From Micromonospora coriariae (GTDB lineage: Bacteria; Actinomycetota; Actinomycetes; Mycobacteriales; Micromonosporaceae), in the NCBI RefSeq assembly GCF_900091455.1, contig NZ_LT607412.1, positions 1,240,001 to 1,304,000 on the forward strand: a DNA stretch of 64,000 nt, given 5' to 3'. How positions within the stretch are numbered: position 1 is the first letter of the stretch; the number at the start of each line of letters is the position of its first letter. Below are positions 27,400-36,804 of the stretch, piece after piece. A program made the position numbers and the translations under genes. The notes beneath the pieces were generated by a model. It was not told where the DNA came from. It searched no databases and worked only from the letters and a program-made list of their open reading frames with translations.

Positions 27400-27439
27400 A
27401 CCTCCAGAATCGACCCCGGAGGGGCGGCGGGGGGCGGAA

Positions 27440-29020
27440 TCAGCTCAGCGCCTCGCCCGCGGGGGCCGGAGTGTCCGCGTCGACGCGGTGCGCGCGGACC
27501 TTGTGGCCGACGCTCGTCAGGCAGCGGCCGCTGGACAGGTCGAACCGCCAGCCGTGCAGCTGGCAGGTGAGCTGGTCACCCTCGACGATGCCGAACCGGG
27601 TCAGGTCGGCCTTCAGGTGCGGGCAGCGCCGCTGCACCACCCAGTCGCCCAGGGTGATGTCCTCCGCGTCGGTGGTCCGCTCGTGCTCGTCGTACCAGCC
27701 CTCGGCGTACTGGAGCCGCTCCTCGGAGAGGCACTTGAAGAACGCGTAGACGAACTCGTTGTACTGGCCGATCCGGGCCGCCGAGAACCGGCAGGAGAGG
27801 AAGAGCGAGTTGACCCAGTCCACCTCGTCGATGAAGAGCAGGTGCTCGATCAGTGCCCGGTCGGTGCGGAACCGGTAGCGGACCTTCTCGTCGGCGTACG
27901 GCCGGACCTCCTTGCCCGGGAAGTCCACGACGATCGACTCGACGCTCTCACCGTCGTAGCCCACCAGGTCGAAGCGGACCGGCCCGCCGACGCCCTTGGC
28001 CAGGTAAATCGACTCGTCGAGCAGCGGCTCGATGCGGCTCTTCATCCCCGCCAGCACGTCCACCTCGGGGTGCCGCCAGGACGCCTTCTCCGCCTCGATG
28101 ACGGGCCGCTTGCGCTCCCGCATCTCCTCCAGGTGGGCGACCTTGTTCGCGAAGAACTCCTCGACCGGCACCGGGTGGGTGGTCGTGGCGCCTTCGGTGG
28201 TGACCTCGGCGACGCTGCCCGGCAGCAGCACGATCCCGTTGGTGCCGCCGACCTTGGCGTACTCCGCCATGAAGACCGACTGGTCGGGGAAGATGTTGCC
28301 CTCGTCGCCGTGGATGTCGTTGAACTGCCACAGCGCGTCGTCGAGGAAGCACGGCGGGCCGGCGATCGGAAAGACGTGCGACGCCTTCAGGTCGTCGATG
28401 TAGCGCCACGTCCGGTCGAACTGCCGGTCCCGCTTCTGCTTGCCGAACGCCGTCTTCGCCGCCTGCGGCAACTCGTACACCATCGGGTACCAGATCGCGC
28501 CGGAGAACTGGAGCAGGTGCGCGTGCACGTGCCCCAGCTCGGCGAAGACGCTCAGGTCGGTGGGGCGGGCGTCGTTCTGGTTGAGCAACCGCACCCCGTC
28601 GTACTCCACCCAGAGCGAGGAGTCGCCGATCGGGCCGTCGGTGGGGCTGGTCAGCGCCTGAATCATGATCTTCAGCCCGCCGTCCAGCTCGACGACCTGC
28701 TCGTTCGGCGCCTTGATGAATTTCGTGAAGCCCAGCGCCCGCAGCTCGTCCTCCATCTCGGAGGTGGGGAACTCGGGCAGCAACACGGTCGCCTGCTTCG
28801 ACACGTACCGCTTCAGGTGCGCCGCGTCGAAGTGGTCCCGGTGCAGGTGGGAGACGTACAGGTAGTCGACCTGGCCCAGGGTCTCCCAGTCGAGCAGGGA
28901 ATTGTCCGGAAATGGAAACCAGGACGCGAAGTAGGCCGGGTTGACCCACGGGTCGCACAGGATGCTGCCCGCGGCCGTGTCGATCCGCATGCTGGCGTGC
29001 CCGGTTCCGGTCACTCGCAC
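27440..29020 (-). CDS. Metallo-beta-lactamase-fold protein with C-terminal Rieske [2Fe-2S] domain
   Basis: A 526-residue two-domain protein. Residues 1-260 form a UlaG/CMAH-like metallo-beta-lactamase fold with HLHRDHFD (His58, His60, Asp62, His63 for two metals). The middle (about 270-450) is unassigned. The C-terminal about 75 residues are a Rieske domain: RRCPHLKADL and then QLTCQLHGWRFDL supply the two Cys and two His. CMP-Neu5Ac hydroxylase joins the same two folds but with Rieske first, so the order is reversed here. A redox hydroxylase or oxygenase role is likely; the substrate is unknown. The GTG start has GAGGGGGA upstream. Confidence 0.85.
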   Translation of the reverse strand: MRVTGTGHASMRIDTAAGSILCDPWVNPAYFASWFPFPDNSLLDWETLGQVDYLYVSHLHRDHFDAAHLKRYVSKQATVLLPEFPTSEMEDELRALGFTKFIKAPNEQVVELDGGLKIMIQALTSPTDGPIGDSSLWVEYDGVRLLNQNDARPTDLSVFAELGHVHAHLLQFSGAIWYPMVYELPQAAKTAFGKQKRDRQFDRTWRYIDDLKASHVFPIAGPPCFLDDALWQFNDIHGDEGNIFPDQSVFMAEYAKVGGTNGIVLLPGSVAEVTTEGATTTHPVPVEEFFANKVAHLEEMRERKRPVIEAEKASWRHPEVDVLAGMKSRIEPLLDESIYLAKGVGGPVRFDLVGYDGESVESIVVDFPGKEVRPYADEKVRYRFRTDRALIEHLLFIDEVDWVNSLFLSCRFSAARIGQYNEFVYAFFKCLSEERLQYAEGWYDEHERTTDAEDITLGDWVVQRRCPHLKADLTRFGIVEGDQLTCQLHGWRFDLSSGRCLTSVGHKVRAHRVDADTPAPAGEALS

Positions 29021-29219
29021 CGCACAGTCCCCCTCAAACAGACAATCAGGTGTACGCCAAACGCTACCGGAGGGAGTCTGACCGCCGCCTCGCGACGCCG
29101 GTAGTGCCGTCCGGCCCGGATGGGCAGGGGCCCGATGACCGGGAAACCCCCACCGCGCCGCCCCGGGCGGGAGGCGTGCCAGACTAACCGGAGATCCGAT
29201 CGCGAGGGAAGGACCGACA

Positions 29220-29441
29220 GTGGCAGGAAGCGAGCCGGTAACGTCGCCAGATCAGCGCAAGCCCGGGCACCGTAAGTCCGGGCGGATCGGCGCGGTCCTC
29301 ACCGCGCTGGTGCTGCTGGCGATGATCTGCGGCAACCACGAGGGCAGGGTCGAGGACATCTGGCTGGTCGGCCTGGCCGTGCTGCTGCTGGTCATCGTGA
29401 TCGGCGACGCCGTGCTGCGGCGCAACGGTCTGCGCTCCTGA
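29220..29441 (+). CDS. Small two-helix membrane protein (DUF2631-like)
   Basis: A 73-residue protein: a polar head SEPVTSPDQRKPGHRKSGR, then two hydrophobic helices (about 23-37 and 48-65) joined by GNHEGRVEDIW. The pattern fits DUF2631, a small actinobacterial membrane family that in M. tuberculosis lies in the same region of the chromosome (Rv2876, from memory). The function is unknown. GTG is the start, with GAGGGAAGGA 6 nt upstream. A terminator lies 40 nt after the stop. Confidence 0.75.
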   Translation: MAGSEPVTSPDQRKPGHRKSGRIGAVLTALVLLAMICGNHEGRVEDIWLVGLAVLLLVIVIGDAVLRRNGLRS

Positions 29442-29479
29442 CCGACCGCCCGCCCGCCGGACGACCGGCCGACGTACGC

Positions 29480-29513
29480 CGAGGGCCCGCCCCCACCCGG
29501 GGACGGGCCCTCG
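29480..29513. terminator. Bidirectional terminator
   Basis: A stem of GAGGGCCCG with CGGGCCCTC plus inner CCCC/GGGG pairs, between the DUF2631-like gene (+) and the DivIVA-domain gene (-), which are convergent. Confidence 0.8.
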
Positions 29514-29528
29514 TCCGTACGCGTCGGG

Positions 29529-30698
29529 TCAGCGCCCGAAGAGGATGTCCTGCACGTCCTTGAGCGCGGCGTCGACCTCGGCCTCGAAGTAACCGCCGGG
29601 CACCAGACCGAACCGGAGCGTGTCCAGGTCCTTCGGGTTGACCGGCATCGGGTTGCGGCCCTGCATGCCGCCGAGCAGGGTGTCGAAGAACCGGTCGACC
29701 TGGTCCGGGTCGTACCCGCTGCCGAACCGGCGCACCTGGAAGCGACGCCGGATCTGGTCGACCCGGTACAGGTCGCTGCCGGGCGGGCCGGCCATCGGCG
29801 GACCGCCCATCGGCGGGCCGGGCACGGCGGGCGGACCGGCCATCGGCGGGCCACCGATGCCCTGCTGCGGCATCGGAGGCGGGCCGGCCGGGCCACGGCG
29901 CATGTCGCGCGGGTCGCGCTCGGGCATCCGGATCTCGGCGGTCATGTCCGCGCGACCGTGCCGACCGGCCTCGAAGCCGTCGAAGCGCGGCTCCTCGGGC
30001 GGGTAGCCACCGGGCGCGCGTTGGTCGTCGTACCCGCCGGGCGAACGCTGGTCGTCGGGGCCGTAGCCACCGGGACCGCCGGGCATCCGCTGGTCGTCCT
30101 GGCCGTAGCCACCGGGCATCCGCTGGTCGTCAGGGCCGTAGCCACCGGGACCGGCGGGCAGGCCGCGCGGCGGGAGACCGTGCCCACCCATCGGGCCGCC
30201 GGGACCCATCGGGCCGGGACCGGGCGGGCCGCCCGGGCCACGCGGCGCGTCGTAGCCGCCGCGGGGGGCGTCGTACCCACCGGCGAAGGCGCCGGTCGGC
30301 TCGTCGTACCGGCCGTAGCGGTCGGGCGGGCCGGCCTGGGCCGGCATCGGCCGGGGTGGCATCGGCTGCTGGACCATGCCCCGGTCGTCGCGCATCGGTG
30401 GGCCCAGCCGGTCCGGGGGACCCATCCGGGGGTCGCCGCCGCGCCCGGCGGCACCGCGCTCCTCAAGCTCGGCCAGCTGCCGCTCGACCCGGTCCAGGTG
30501 CAGGTCGACCTGCCACTCGTCGTAGCCGTTGAACCGGACCCGGAAGACAACGTCGTGGACCTCCTGGGAGGCCACCGGCGCACCGACCTGCCGGCCGTCG
30601 AGCGTCGCCTCGACCCGGTCGAGGAAGGCATCCACCTCGTCGACCTTGTATCCCCGGCGGAGTGCCTTGCGCCGGAAACGCTGACCCTGACTCGCCAC
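29529..30698 (-). CDS. DivIVA-domain protein with Gly/Pro-rich repeat centre
   Basis: A 389-residue protein. The N-terminal about 85 residues form a DivIVA-type (DivI1A) motif: FRRKALRRGYKVDEVDAFLDRVE. The centre (about 90-300) is disordered and full of near-repeats such as GGYGPDDQRMPGG, YDAPRGG and GGPPMAGPP. The C-terminal about 70 residues form a second DivI1A-type motif: FQVRRFGSGYDPDQVDRFFDTLL. Two polar-growth-type motifs joined by a flexible linker suggest a scaffold tied to cell division or tip growth (inference). GTG start with AGGAGACATA upstream. It lies immediately downstream of rlmN. Confidence 0.85.
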   Translation of the reverse strand: MASQGQRFRRKALRRGYKVDEVDAFLDRVEATLDGRQVGAPVASQEVHDVVFRVRFNGYDEWQVDLHLDRVERQLAELEERGAAGRGGDPRMGPPDRLGPPMRDDRGMVQQPMPPRPMPAQAGPPDRYGRYDEPTGAFAGGYDAPRGGYDAPRGPGGPPGPGPMGPGGPMGGHGLPPRGLPAGPGGYGPDDQRMPGGYGQDDQRMPGGPGGYGPDDQRSPGGYDDQRAPGGYPPEEPRFDGFEAGRHGRADMTAEIRMPERDPRDMRRGPAGPPPMPQQGIGGPPMAGPPAVPGPPMGGPPMAGPPGSDLYRVDQIRRRFQVRRFGSGYDPDQVDRFFDTLLGGMQGRNPMPVNPKDLDTLRFGLVPGGYFEAEVDAALKDVQDILFGR

Positions 30699-30729
30699 TA
30701 TGTCTCCTGGTCTCGTTCGCCACGCCCGG

Positions 30730-31887
30730 TCACGCCGGTGCCTCTCCGGCGCGGTCGGTGTTTGTGTCGTTGTCCTCGGCGGCGGCGAGCTGACCACACG
30801 CGCCGTCGATTTCGCGACCTCGGGTGTCCCGAACGGTGGTGGACACCCCGGCGTCGCGCAACCGCCGGACGAACTCCCGCTCAACCGGCTTCGGGCTCGC
30901 GTCCCAGCGGCTGCCCGGCGTCGGATTGAGCGGGATGAGGTTCACGTGGGCCAACTTGCCGGCCAGCAGCCGCCCGAGCAGGTCAGCTCGCCACGGCTGG
31001 TCGTTCACGTCCTTGATCATCGCGTACTCGATCGACACGCGACGGCCCGTCCGGGCTGCGTAGTCCCACGCTGCGTCCAGCACCTCGGCTACCTTCCAGC
31101 GCTGGTTTACCGGCACGAGTTCGTCGCGCAGATCATCATCGGGGGCGTGCAACGACAACGCAAGGGTCACTGAGAGGTCTTCGCTGGCCAGTCGGCGGAT
31201 GGCCGGAACCAGCCCGACCGTGGAAACGGTGATGTGCCGCTGCGACAGGCCGAGCCCCTCCGGAGCCGGGCTGACCAGGCGGCGGATCGCCGCGATCACC
31301 CGAGAGTAGTTGGCCAGTGGCTCGCCCATGCCCATGAAGACGACGTGCGACAGCCGCGGCGGAGACCCGGCGACCGCACCGGAGGCAGCCACCCCGGCCA
31401 GGTACACCGCCTGGTCGACGATCTCGGCGGTGGACAGGTTGCGGGTCAGCCCGGCCTGGCCGGTCGCGCAGAACGGGCAGGCCATGCCGCAGCCCGCCTG
31501 GCTGGAGATGCAGACGGTGACCCGGTCCGGGTAGCCCATCAGCACGCTCTCCACCAGCGCGCCGTCGTGCAGCTTCCACAGCGCCTTGCGGGTCGCGCCG
31601 TCGTCGCAGGCCAGCTCGCGCACCGGGGTGAGCAGTTGGGGCAGCAGTTGGCCGGCCAGCCGCTCCCGGGTCGCCGCCGGCAGGTCGGTCATCTCCTGCG
31701 GGTCACGGACCAGCCGCCCGAAGTAGTGGTTGGAGACCTGCTTCGCGCGGAAGGCCGGCTCACCCAAACCGGTGACCAGCGCCTGGCGGCCGGCCAGGTC
31801 GAGGTCAGCGAGGTGCTGCGGTGGCATGGAGGCCCGGCGTGCGGCGGGGGCGTCCGAGATGGCGGGGATCAGCGGCAGGCTCGTCAT
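30730..31887 (-). CDS. rlmN: 23S rRNA A2503 / tRNA A37 C2-methyltransferase
   Basis: A 385-residue radical SAM enzyme. The cluster motif is CGMACPFC. Also present are GMGEPLANY, the SLHAPDD stretch and the C-terminal [10 protein letters not shown], whose Cys forms the methyl-carrying thiyl partner. RlmN methylates A2503 in 23S rRNA and A37 in some tRNAs through a ping-pong mechanism that uses two SAM. It lies between cdsA and the DivIVA gene, as in other actinobacteria, and is probably co-transcribed with cdsA (104-nt gap). Confidence 0.96.
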   Translation of the reverse strand: MTSLPLIPAISDAPAARRASMPPQHLADLDLAGRQALVTGLGEPAFRAKQVSNHYFGRLVRDPQEMTDLPAATRERLAGQLLPQLLTPVRELACDDGATRKALWKLHDGALVESVLMGYPDRVTVCISSQAGCGMACPFCATGQAGLTRNLSTAEIVDQAVYLAGVAASGAVAGSPPRLSHVVFMGMGEPLANYSRVIAAIRRLVSPAPEGLGLSQRHITVSTVGLVPAIRRLASEDLSVTLALSLHAPDDDLRDELVPVNQRWKVAEVLDAAWDYAARTGRRVSIEYAMIKDVNDQPWRADLLGRLLAGKLAHVNLIPLNPTPGSRWDASPKPVEREFVRRLRDAGVSTTVRDTRGREIDGACGQLAAAEDNDTNTDRAGEAPA

Positions 31888-31991
31888 GGCTGGTCCAGTG
31901 TGTCACGCCGCCGGCGGCAGGTACCCGTCCGGAGGTGTCGAACCGGCCCCGACCGCCGGGTCGGGATGACCGGGGCGCCGTGATCCATGCC

Positions 31992-33365
31992 TCAGTTCAC
32001 CACCGGTACGAAGATCGCCAACAGCAGGTACGCCGTCGGCACCGCGAACAGGATCGAGTCCAGCCGGTCCATCAGGCCACCGTGGCCCGGCAGCAGGTTG
32101 CTCATGTCCTTGACACCGAGATCCCGCTTGATCATCGACTCGGCCAGGTCACCGAGGACCGCCGCGCACGAGATCGCCAGCCCGAACAGCGCACCCCACC
32201 AGGGGGCGAGGTCGAACATCAGCCAGAGCAGCAGGGCGCTGCCCAGCGCCGCCGCGGTGATCGAGCCGGCGAAGCCCTCCCAGGACTTCTTCGGGCTCAC
32301 CGACGGCGCCATCGGGTGCCGACCGAAGGAGACGCCGGCCGCGTACCCACCGGTGTCGGAGAGGACCACCGCGATCAACGTGGCCAGGATGCGCAGCGGG
32401 CCGTCGTCCGGGGCCGCCGCCAGCAGCGCCGCGAACCCGCCGAGGAACGGCACGTAGACGGCGATCAGGGTGGCGGCGGTCAGGTCCCGCTGGAAGCCGC
32501 CCGGGCCGTCGCCCAGCCGCCAGATCATGGTGCCCAGGACGGTGACCAGCAGACCCAGGCTCAGCGCGTCCGGACCGGCGAACCAGGCCAGACCCACGGT
32601 CAGCACACCGCCGGCGATCAGCGGCACCAGCGGCGGGTGGGCGCCGCTGCGCCGGACCGCTCGGGCCATCTCCCAGATGCCGACGGCCATGGCGGCGGCG
32701 ATCACCGGCAGGAACGCCAACGGGTAGAAGACCAGCGGCACCACGATCAGCGCGCCGAGGCCGAGCCCGACCCCGATGGCCGCCGGCAGGTTCCGGCCGG
32801 CCCGCCCGGTGCCCGCCTGCTGGGTGGCCGGTCGGTCGGCACTGGCCCGGCGTCGACCCTTCGTCCGCCGGCCGGGCGGAGGCTCCGACCCGGTCACCGC
32901 GTCCTGGTCCGGCGCGAGGTCGGCGCGGATGGGCGCGAGCTGCGCGGTCGGATACCCGGAATCGTCGTCGTAGCTGACCGGACCACCGTTGTCGCCGAAG
33001 CGCTGCGGGCCGTCGTACCGGGTCGGGGCGTCGCCGCCGGCAGGCGGGCGGTCGGCATACCGGCCGGCACGGCCCCGGTCGTCGTACCGGTGGGGCTGGT
33101 TCCGGTCATCCTCGCGCCGGTCCCGGTCGTCGAAACGGTCCCGGTCGTCCGGGCGGGCCGTCCGGCCGCGCTCGTCGTACGGGTCCGGCGGGTACGGGTC
33201 GGCGTACGGGCGGGTGCGGGGCTCGGCGTACAGCTCAGGGCCGGCGGCCGGACGGCCGCTCCACTGGCCCGCTTCGAGCTCCTGCTCGGGCCAGGGCAGG
33301 GCCACCGGCCGCTCCGGCCGGTCCCAGCCGCGGGGCTCGCCACTGTAGGGGTCGGGGTGGGTCAT
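31992..33365 (-). CDS. cdsA: Phosphatidate cytidylyltransferase with long disordered N-terminus
   Basis: A 457-residue membrane enzyme making CDP-diacylglycerol from CTP and phosphatidic acid. The catalytic part is the last about 270 residues: eight or so membrane helices and the CdsA signature VSPKKSWEGFAGS plus DLAESMIKRDLGVKDM and GHGGLMDRLDS. The first about 180 residues are hydrophilic and rich in Asp, Arg and Tyr (DDRDRFDDRDRREDDR), a disordered extension found in several actinomycetes and absent in E. coli CdsA. Start ATG at 33365. It follows frr in the usual actinobacterial pyrH-frr-cdsA order, though the secreted-protein gene at 33752 intervenes. Confidence 0.95.
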   Translation of the reverse strand: MTHPDPYSGEPRGWDRPERPVALPWPEQELEAGQWSGRPAAGPELYAEPRTRPYADPYPPDPYDERGRTARPDDRDRFDDRDRREDDRNQPHRYDDRGRAGRYADRPPAGGDAPTRYDGPQRFGDNGGPVSYDDDSGYPTAQLAPIRADLAPDQDAVTGSEPPPGRRTKGRRRASADRPATQQAGTGRAGRNLPAAIGVGLGLGALIVVPLVFYPLAFLPVIAAAMAVGIWEMARAVRRSGAHPPLVPLIAGGVLTVGLAWFAGPDALSLGLLVTVLGTMIWRLGDGPGGFQRDLTAATLIAVYVPFLGGFAALLAAAPDDGPLRILATLIAVVLSDTGGYAAGVSFGRHPMAPSVSPKKSWEGFAGSITAAALGSALLLWLMFDLAPWWGALFGLAISCAAVLGDLAESMIKRDLGVKDMSNLLPGHGGLMDRLDSILFAVPTAYLLLAIFVPVVN

Positions 33366-33751
33366 CACGCACCGCGACGCGGCACGAGAACCACCACATG
33401 ACGCAAGACCACAAGCATCCCCTACACGCGCGACTTTGTTCCTCTGGTCGACCGCCCCGACGGTCGGTCGATTCCCGGTGTTCACCGCCCGGTGGCCGGG
33501 AATCCTGCCGAGCCTACTGCACCCGCCCGACCGGCACGGCGGACGAGGCACGGCGACGGCCATCGCCCTGGTCGCCAGCCTTACGTGGCGGCGGTACACA
33601 GCCAACCGGTACGACACCTCAGGCGCGATCCGCAGCCATCGATCCGACTGGTCGCCTGCACGATCAGGTACTGAGTCGAGCACACCCGGCGTGGTCCGCT
33701 GGTGCGGCGCCGGCCCCAGCCTGCGCGTCCGACGGGGGAAAGGGCACACAC
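33366..33751. other. Divergent intergenic region between cdsA and a secreted-protein gene
   Basis: No gene is seen. A strong hairpin lies at 33470-33504: GATTCCCGG pairs with CCGGGAATC, and inside it CACCG pairs with CGGTG. On the cdsA side it would be about 105 nt before the start codon, so it may be part of the cdsA leader. The plus-strand end has the ribosome site GGGGGAAAGG of the secreted-protein gene. I could not fix promoters with confidence. Confidence 0.5.
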
Positions 33752-34195
33752 ATGCACAAGTTCAGTCTGGCGGCGCTGACGGCGGCCGCCCTGGTTCTGG
33801 TAGCGGCGTCACCAGCCACCGCCAGCACGACCCGCACCAGGATCACAATCGATCGCCACGCCAGCGAGCTGTACCTGTTCGAGCCTCCGGGTGCCGAGCC
33901 CGGCGAGGCGTACCCGGCGGCCGGGGTCGAGGCCGTCGCCCGCAACTGCCCGACCGGCCCGCACCTCATGTCGGCCTCGCTGGTGCAGGACGGCCTGCCG
34001 ACCCTCTGGGCCACCTCGGGACGGGGTGCCGGCGAGATCCAGTGCGACGGCGGCACAGTCGAGCTCGGGATGGCCTTCGCCCGGAGAGATCCGGTACTGC
34101 ATCCGGGCAAGGCCACCGTTCGCTTCGCGCTGCGTGACTGGTACACCGGGGAACAGTTGGCCGAGAGCACCAGGACCGTCTGGATCCCCTGCTGA
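33752..34195 (+). CDS. Small secreted protein of unknown function
   Basis: A 147-residue protein with a signal peptide (MHKFSLAALTAAALVLVAAS, cleavage near ATAST at about residue 25). The mature part has three cysteines (NCPTG, EIQCDG and the last residue) and beta-strand-like segments such as TVELGMAFARRD and KATVRFALRDWYTGEQ. I do not recognise a family. It is inserted between frr and cdsA, two genes that normally follow each other, and it faces the opposite way, so it is a lineage-specific addition. A strong terminator follows. Confidence 0.75.
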   Translation: MHKFSLAALTAAALVLVAASPATASTTRTRITIDRHASELYLFEPPGAEPGEAYPAAGVEAVARNCPTGPHLMSASLVQDGLPTLWATSGRGAGEIQCDGGTVELGMAFARRDPVLHPGKATVRFALRDWYTGEQLAESTRTVWIPC

Positions 34196-34203
34196 CGTAC
34201 GAC

Positions 34204-34239
34204 GCGAGGCCCGTCCCCGGCATCGGGGGCGGGCCTCGC
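34204..34239. terminator. Terminator between the small secreted-protein gene and frr
   Basis: A stem GCGAGGCCCGTCCCC with GGGGGCGGGCCTCGC around a short loop. It serves the convergent ends of both genes. Confidence 0.85.
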
Positions 34240-34268
34240 GGCAGCTCAGCCGCCGAGCGGCCAGAGGA

Positions 34269-34826
34269 TCACACCTCCAGCAGCTCGGTCTCCTTGTGCT
34301 TGACCAGGTCGTCGATGCTGGCAACGTAGCGCTGGGTCAGGTCGTCCAGCTCCTTCTCGGCGCGGCGACCGTCGTCCTCGCCGGCCTCGCCGTCCTTGAC
34401 GATCCGGTCCAGCTCCTCCTTGCCACGGCGGCGGACGTTGCGGATCGCCACCTTGGCCTCCTCGCCCTTGTGCCGGGCCACCTTGATCATGTCGCGGCGG
34501 CGCTCCTCGGTCATCTGCGGGAGCAGGATGCGCAGCTGGTTGCCCTCGTTGTTCGGGTTCACCCCGAGGTCCGAGTCGCGGATCGCCTTCTCCATCGCAT
34601 TGATCTGCGAGTTGTCGTACGGCTTGATGATGGCCATCCGCGGCTCGGGAACCGCGATGGAAGCCATCTGGGTCAGCGGCGTGGGGGTGCCGTAGTAGTC
34701 GATGATGACCTTGGAGAACATGGCGGCGTTGGCGCGACCGGTACGGATGGCGCCGAACTCCTCCTTGGCGTGCTCAACCGCACGCTCCATCTTTTCCTCG
34801 GCCTCGAGGAGGGTGTCGTCGATCAC
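34269..34826 (-). CDS. frr: Ribosome recycling factor
   Basis: A 185-residue protein, the normal length. Typical sequence: [16 protein letters not shown], the loop [18 protein letters not shown], then ESQI-like [24 protein letters not shown] and the helical core [18 protein letters not shown]. With EF-G it splits post-termination ribosomes into subunits. It lies 83 nt downstream of pyrH on the same strand, the standard pyrH-frr pair. Confidence 0.97.
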   Translation of the reverse strand: MIDDTLLEAEEKMERAVEHAKEEFGAIRTGRANAAMFSKVIIDYYGTPTPLTQMASIAVPEPRMAIIKPYDNSQINAMEKAIRDSDLGVNPNNEGNQLRILLPQMTEERRRDMIKVARHKGEEAKVAIRNVRRRGKEELDRIVKDGEAGEDDGRRAEKELDDLTQRYVASIDDLVKHKETELLEV

Positions 34827-34909
34827 CGGTCTCCTCGCCTCCTTCTGTGCTCGTGGTGGGCTCTGCTGAAAGTCGTCAGGACCGCCGCTGCCGTCGCCGT
34901 CGGCGGGGC

Positions 34910-35677
34910 TCAGGCGGTGATCAGGGTGCCGATCTTGTCGCCACCCACCGCGCGGATGATGGTGTCGTCACCCTGCGCGCCGAAGACCAGCATCGGTAGG
35001 CCGTTCTCCATACAGAGGCTGAACGCCGCCGCGTCAGCCACCCGCAGGTTGCGGCGCAGCGCCTCGGAGAAGGTGATCGAGTCGAGCTTGCTGGCGGTGG
35101 GATCGATCCGCGGGTCGGCGGTGTAGACGCCGTCCACGCCGTTCTTGCTCATCAGCACCACGTCGGCCCGGATCTCCAGAGCCCGCTGGGCGGCCACCGT
35201 GTCGGTGGAGAAGTACGGCATCCCCGCGCCGGCGCCGAAGATGACCACGCGGCCCTTCTCCAGGTGCCGGATCGCCCGCAGCGGGATGTACGGCTCGGCG
35301 ACCTGCGCCATGGTGATGGCGCTCTGCACCCGGGTCTCGATGCCTTCCTTCTCCAGGAAGTCCTGCAGGGCCAGGCAGTTCATCACGGTGCCCAGCATGC
35401 CCATGTAGTCGGCGCGGGCCCGGTCCATCCCGCGCTTCTGCAGCTCCGCGCCGCGGAAGAAGTTGCCGCCACCGACCACCACGGAGACCTGCACGCCGCG
35501 GCGGACCACGGTGGCGATCTGCCGGGCGATGGCCTGGACGACGTCCGGGTCGACGCCGATCGCGCCACCACCGAACACCTCACCGGAGAGCTTCAGCACC
35601 ACTCGGCGGGCGCGTCCGGGCGGCGGCGCCGTCGGATCCTCCACCGCCAGCGTCCGGTCACTCACAACCTGCGTCAT
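34910..35677 (-). CDS. pyrH: UMP kinase
   Basis: A 255-residue amino-acid-kinase-fold enzyme phosphorylating UMP to UDP with ATP. Motifs: [12 protein letters not shown] at the N-terminus after an extension of about 24 residues, [10 protein letters not shown], the [11 protein letters not shown] segment and [15 protein letters not shown]. Bacterial UMP kinases are hexamers activated by GTP and inhibited by UTP. It precedes frr; a terminator-like hairpin separates it from tsf upstream. Confidence 0.97.
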   Translation of the reverse strand: MTQVVSDRTLAVEDPTAPPPGRARRVVLKLSGEVFGGGAIGVDPDVVQAIARQIATVVRRGVQVSVVVGGGNFFRGAELQKRGMDRARADYMGMLGTVMNCLALQDFLEKEGIETRVQSAITMAQVAEPYIPLRAIRHLEKGRVVIFGAGAGMPYFSTDTVAAQRALEIRADVVLMSKNGVDGVYTADPRIDPTASKLDSITFSEALRRNLRVADAAAFSLCMENGLPMLVFGAQGDDTIIRAVGGDKIGTLITA

Positions 35678-35747
35678 CCGCCCCGCCCTTCCCCACGCGC
35701 ACGCCCCGTGCGGCGCGTACCGCGAACCTGCCGCTGCCGACCCTATG

Positions 35748-35797
35748 TGACGAGGAGGCCGCGGTGCCTGTCACGTACACCGGCGGCCTCCTCGTCG
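35748..35797 (-). terminator. Terminator after tsf
   Basis: TGACGAGGAGGCCGC pairs with GCGGCCTCCTCGTCG around about 20 nt; it is 40 nt beyond the tsf stop on the minus strand. Confidence 0.75.
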
Positions 35798-35838
35798 ACG
35801 TCTCCTGCCCACGGGCGCCCACGGCGCCCGGCGGCGGC

Positions 35839-36666
35839 TCAGGCCTGGCCGACCTCGAACCGCACGAAGCTGGTGACCTCGATGCCGGCCTCGGCCAGCA
35901 TCTGCTTCACCGACTTCTTGTTGTCGGCCACGGACGCCTGCTCAACCAGGACGTAGTCCTTGAAGAAGGCGTTCACGCGACCCTCGACGATCTTCGGCAG
36001 GGCCGCCTCGGGCTTGTTCTCCTCGCGGGCGGTCTGCTCGGCGATGCGCCGCTCGGACTCGACGACCTCGGCCGGAACCTCGTCCCGGGTGAGGTACTTC
36101 GGGCGCATCGCGGCGATCTGCATGGCGACACCACGGGCGTCAGCGTCGCCCGCCTCGTCGCTCTTGCCGGTGTACGACACCAGCACACCCACGGCCGGCG
36201 GCAGGTCCTGGGCCTTGCGGTGCAGGTAGACCGCTGTGGTGCCCTCGACCTTGGCGAACCGGTTGAGCACCAGCTTCTCGCCGATCTTGGCGGACTGCTC
36301 CTGGATCAGGTCGGCGACGCTCTTGCCGTTCAGCTCGGTCGCGAGCAGTTCCTCGGCGCTGTTCACGCCGGAGCGCTCGCCGTGCTCGACCAGCTGCTGG
36401 GCCAGGGCGATGAACGCCTCGGTCTTGGCCACGAAGTCGGTCTCGCAGTTGAGCTCGAGCAGCGCCTTGCCGGAGTGGGCGACCAGACCATTGGCGGCCG
36501 TACGGCCGGCCCGCTTGCCGACGTCCTTGGCGCCCTTGACGCGCAGGATCTCGATGGCCTTGTCGAAGTCGCCCTCGGCCTCGGTCAGCGCCTTCTTGCT
36601 GTCCATCATGCCGGCGCCGGTGAGGTCGCGGAGCTTCTTGACGTCCGCGGCGGTGAATTGGGACAT
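35839..36666 (-). CDS. tsf: Elongation factor Ts
   Basis: A 275-residue guanine-nucleotide exchange factor for EF-Tu. The N-terminal module is [20 protein letters not shown], followed by the coupling segment [15 protein letters not shown], which contains the TDFV motif that enters the EF-Tu nucleotide site. The remainder is the core dimer-like domain. It comes after rpsB on the same strand, with a hairpin between them that probably lowers tsf expression relative to rpsB or marks attenuation. Confidence 0.97.
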   Translation of the reverse strand: MSQFTAADVKKLRDLTGAGMMDSKKALTEAEGDFDKAIEILRVKGAKDVGKRAGRTAANGLVAHSGKALLELNCETDFVAKTEAFIALAQQLVEHGERSGVNSAEELLATELNGKSVADLIQEQSAKIGEKLVLNRFAKVEGTTAVYLHRKAQDLPPAVGVLVSYTGKSDEAGDADARGVAMQIAAMRPKYLTRDEVPAEVVESERRIAEQTAREENKPEAALPKIVEGRVNAFFKDYVLVEQASVADNKKSVKQMLAEAGIEVTSFVRFEVGQA

Positions 36667-36747
36667 GGCTCTCTCTTCGGTGTTGAGACGGCGTGTGGAT
36701 GGTCAGAGGTGCCGGTTACCCGGATCCGGGCCGATCGTGCCCGGCGT

Positions 36748-36800
36748 ACCGTCGCCGCCCGCCGCCCGTCCGGAAAAACGGACGGCGGGGCAGCGACGGT
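36748..36800 (-). terminator. Terminator or attenuator between rpsB and tsf
   Basis: A GC-rich stem: CGCCCGTCCG with CGGACGGCG around GAAAAA, extended outside by CCGTCGC/GCGACGG pairs. It directly follows the rpsB stop on the minus strand. Confidence 0.7.
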
Positions 36801-36804
36801 GCGG

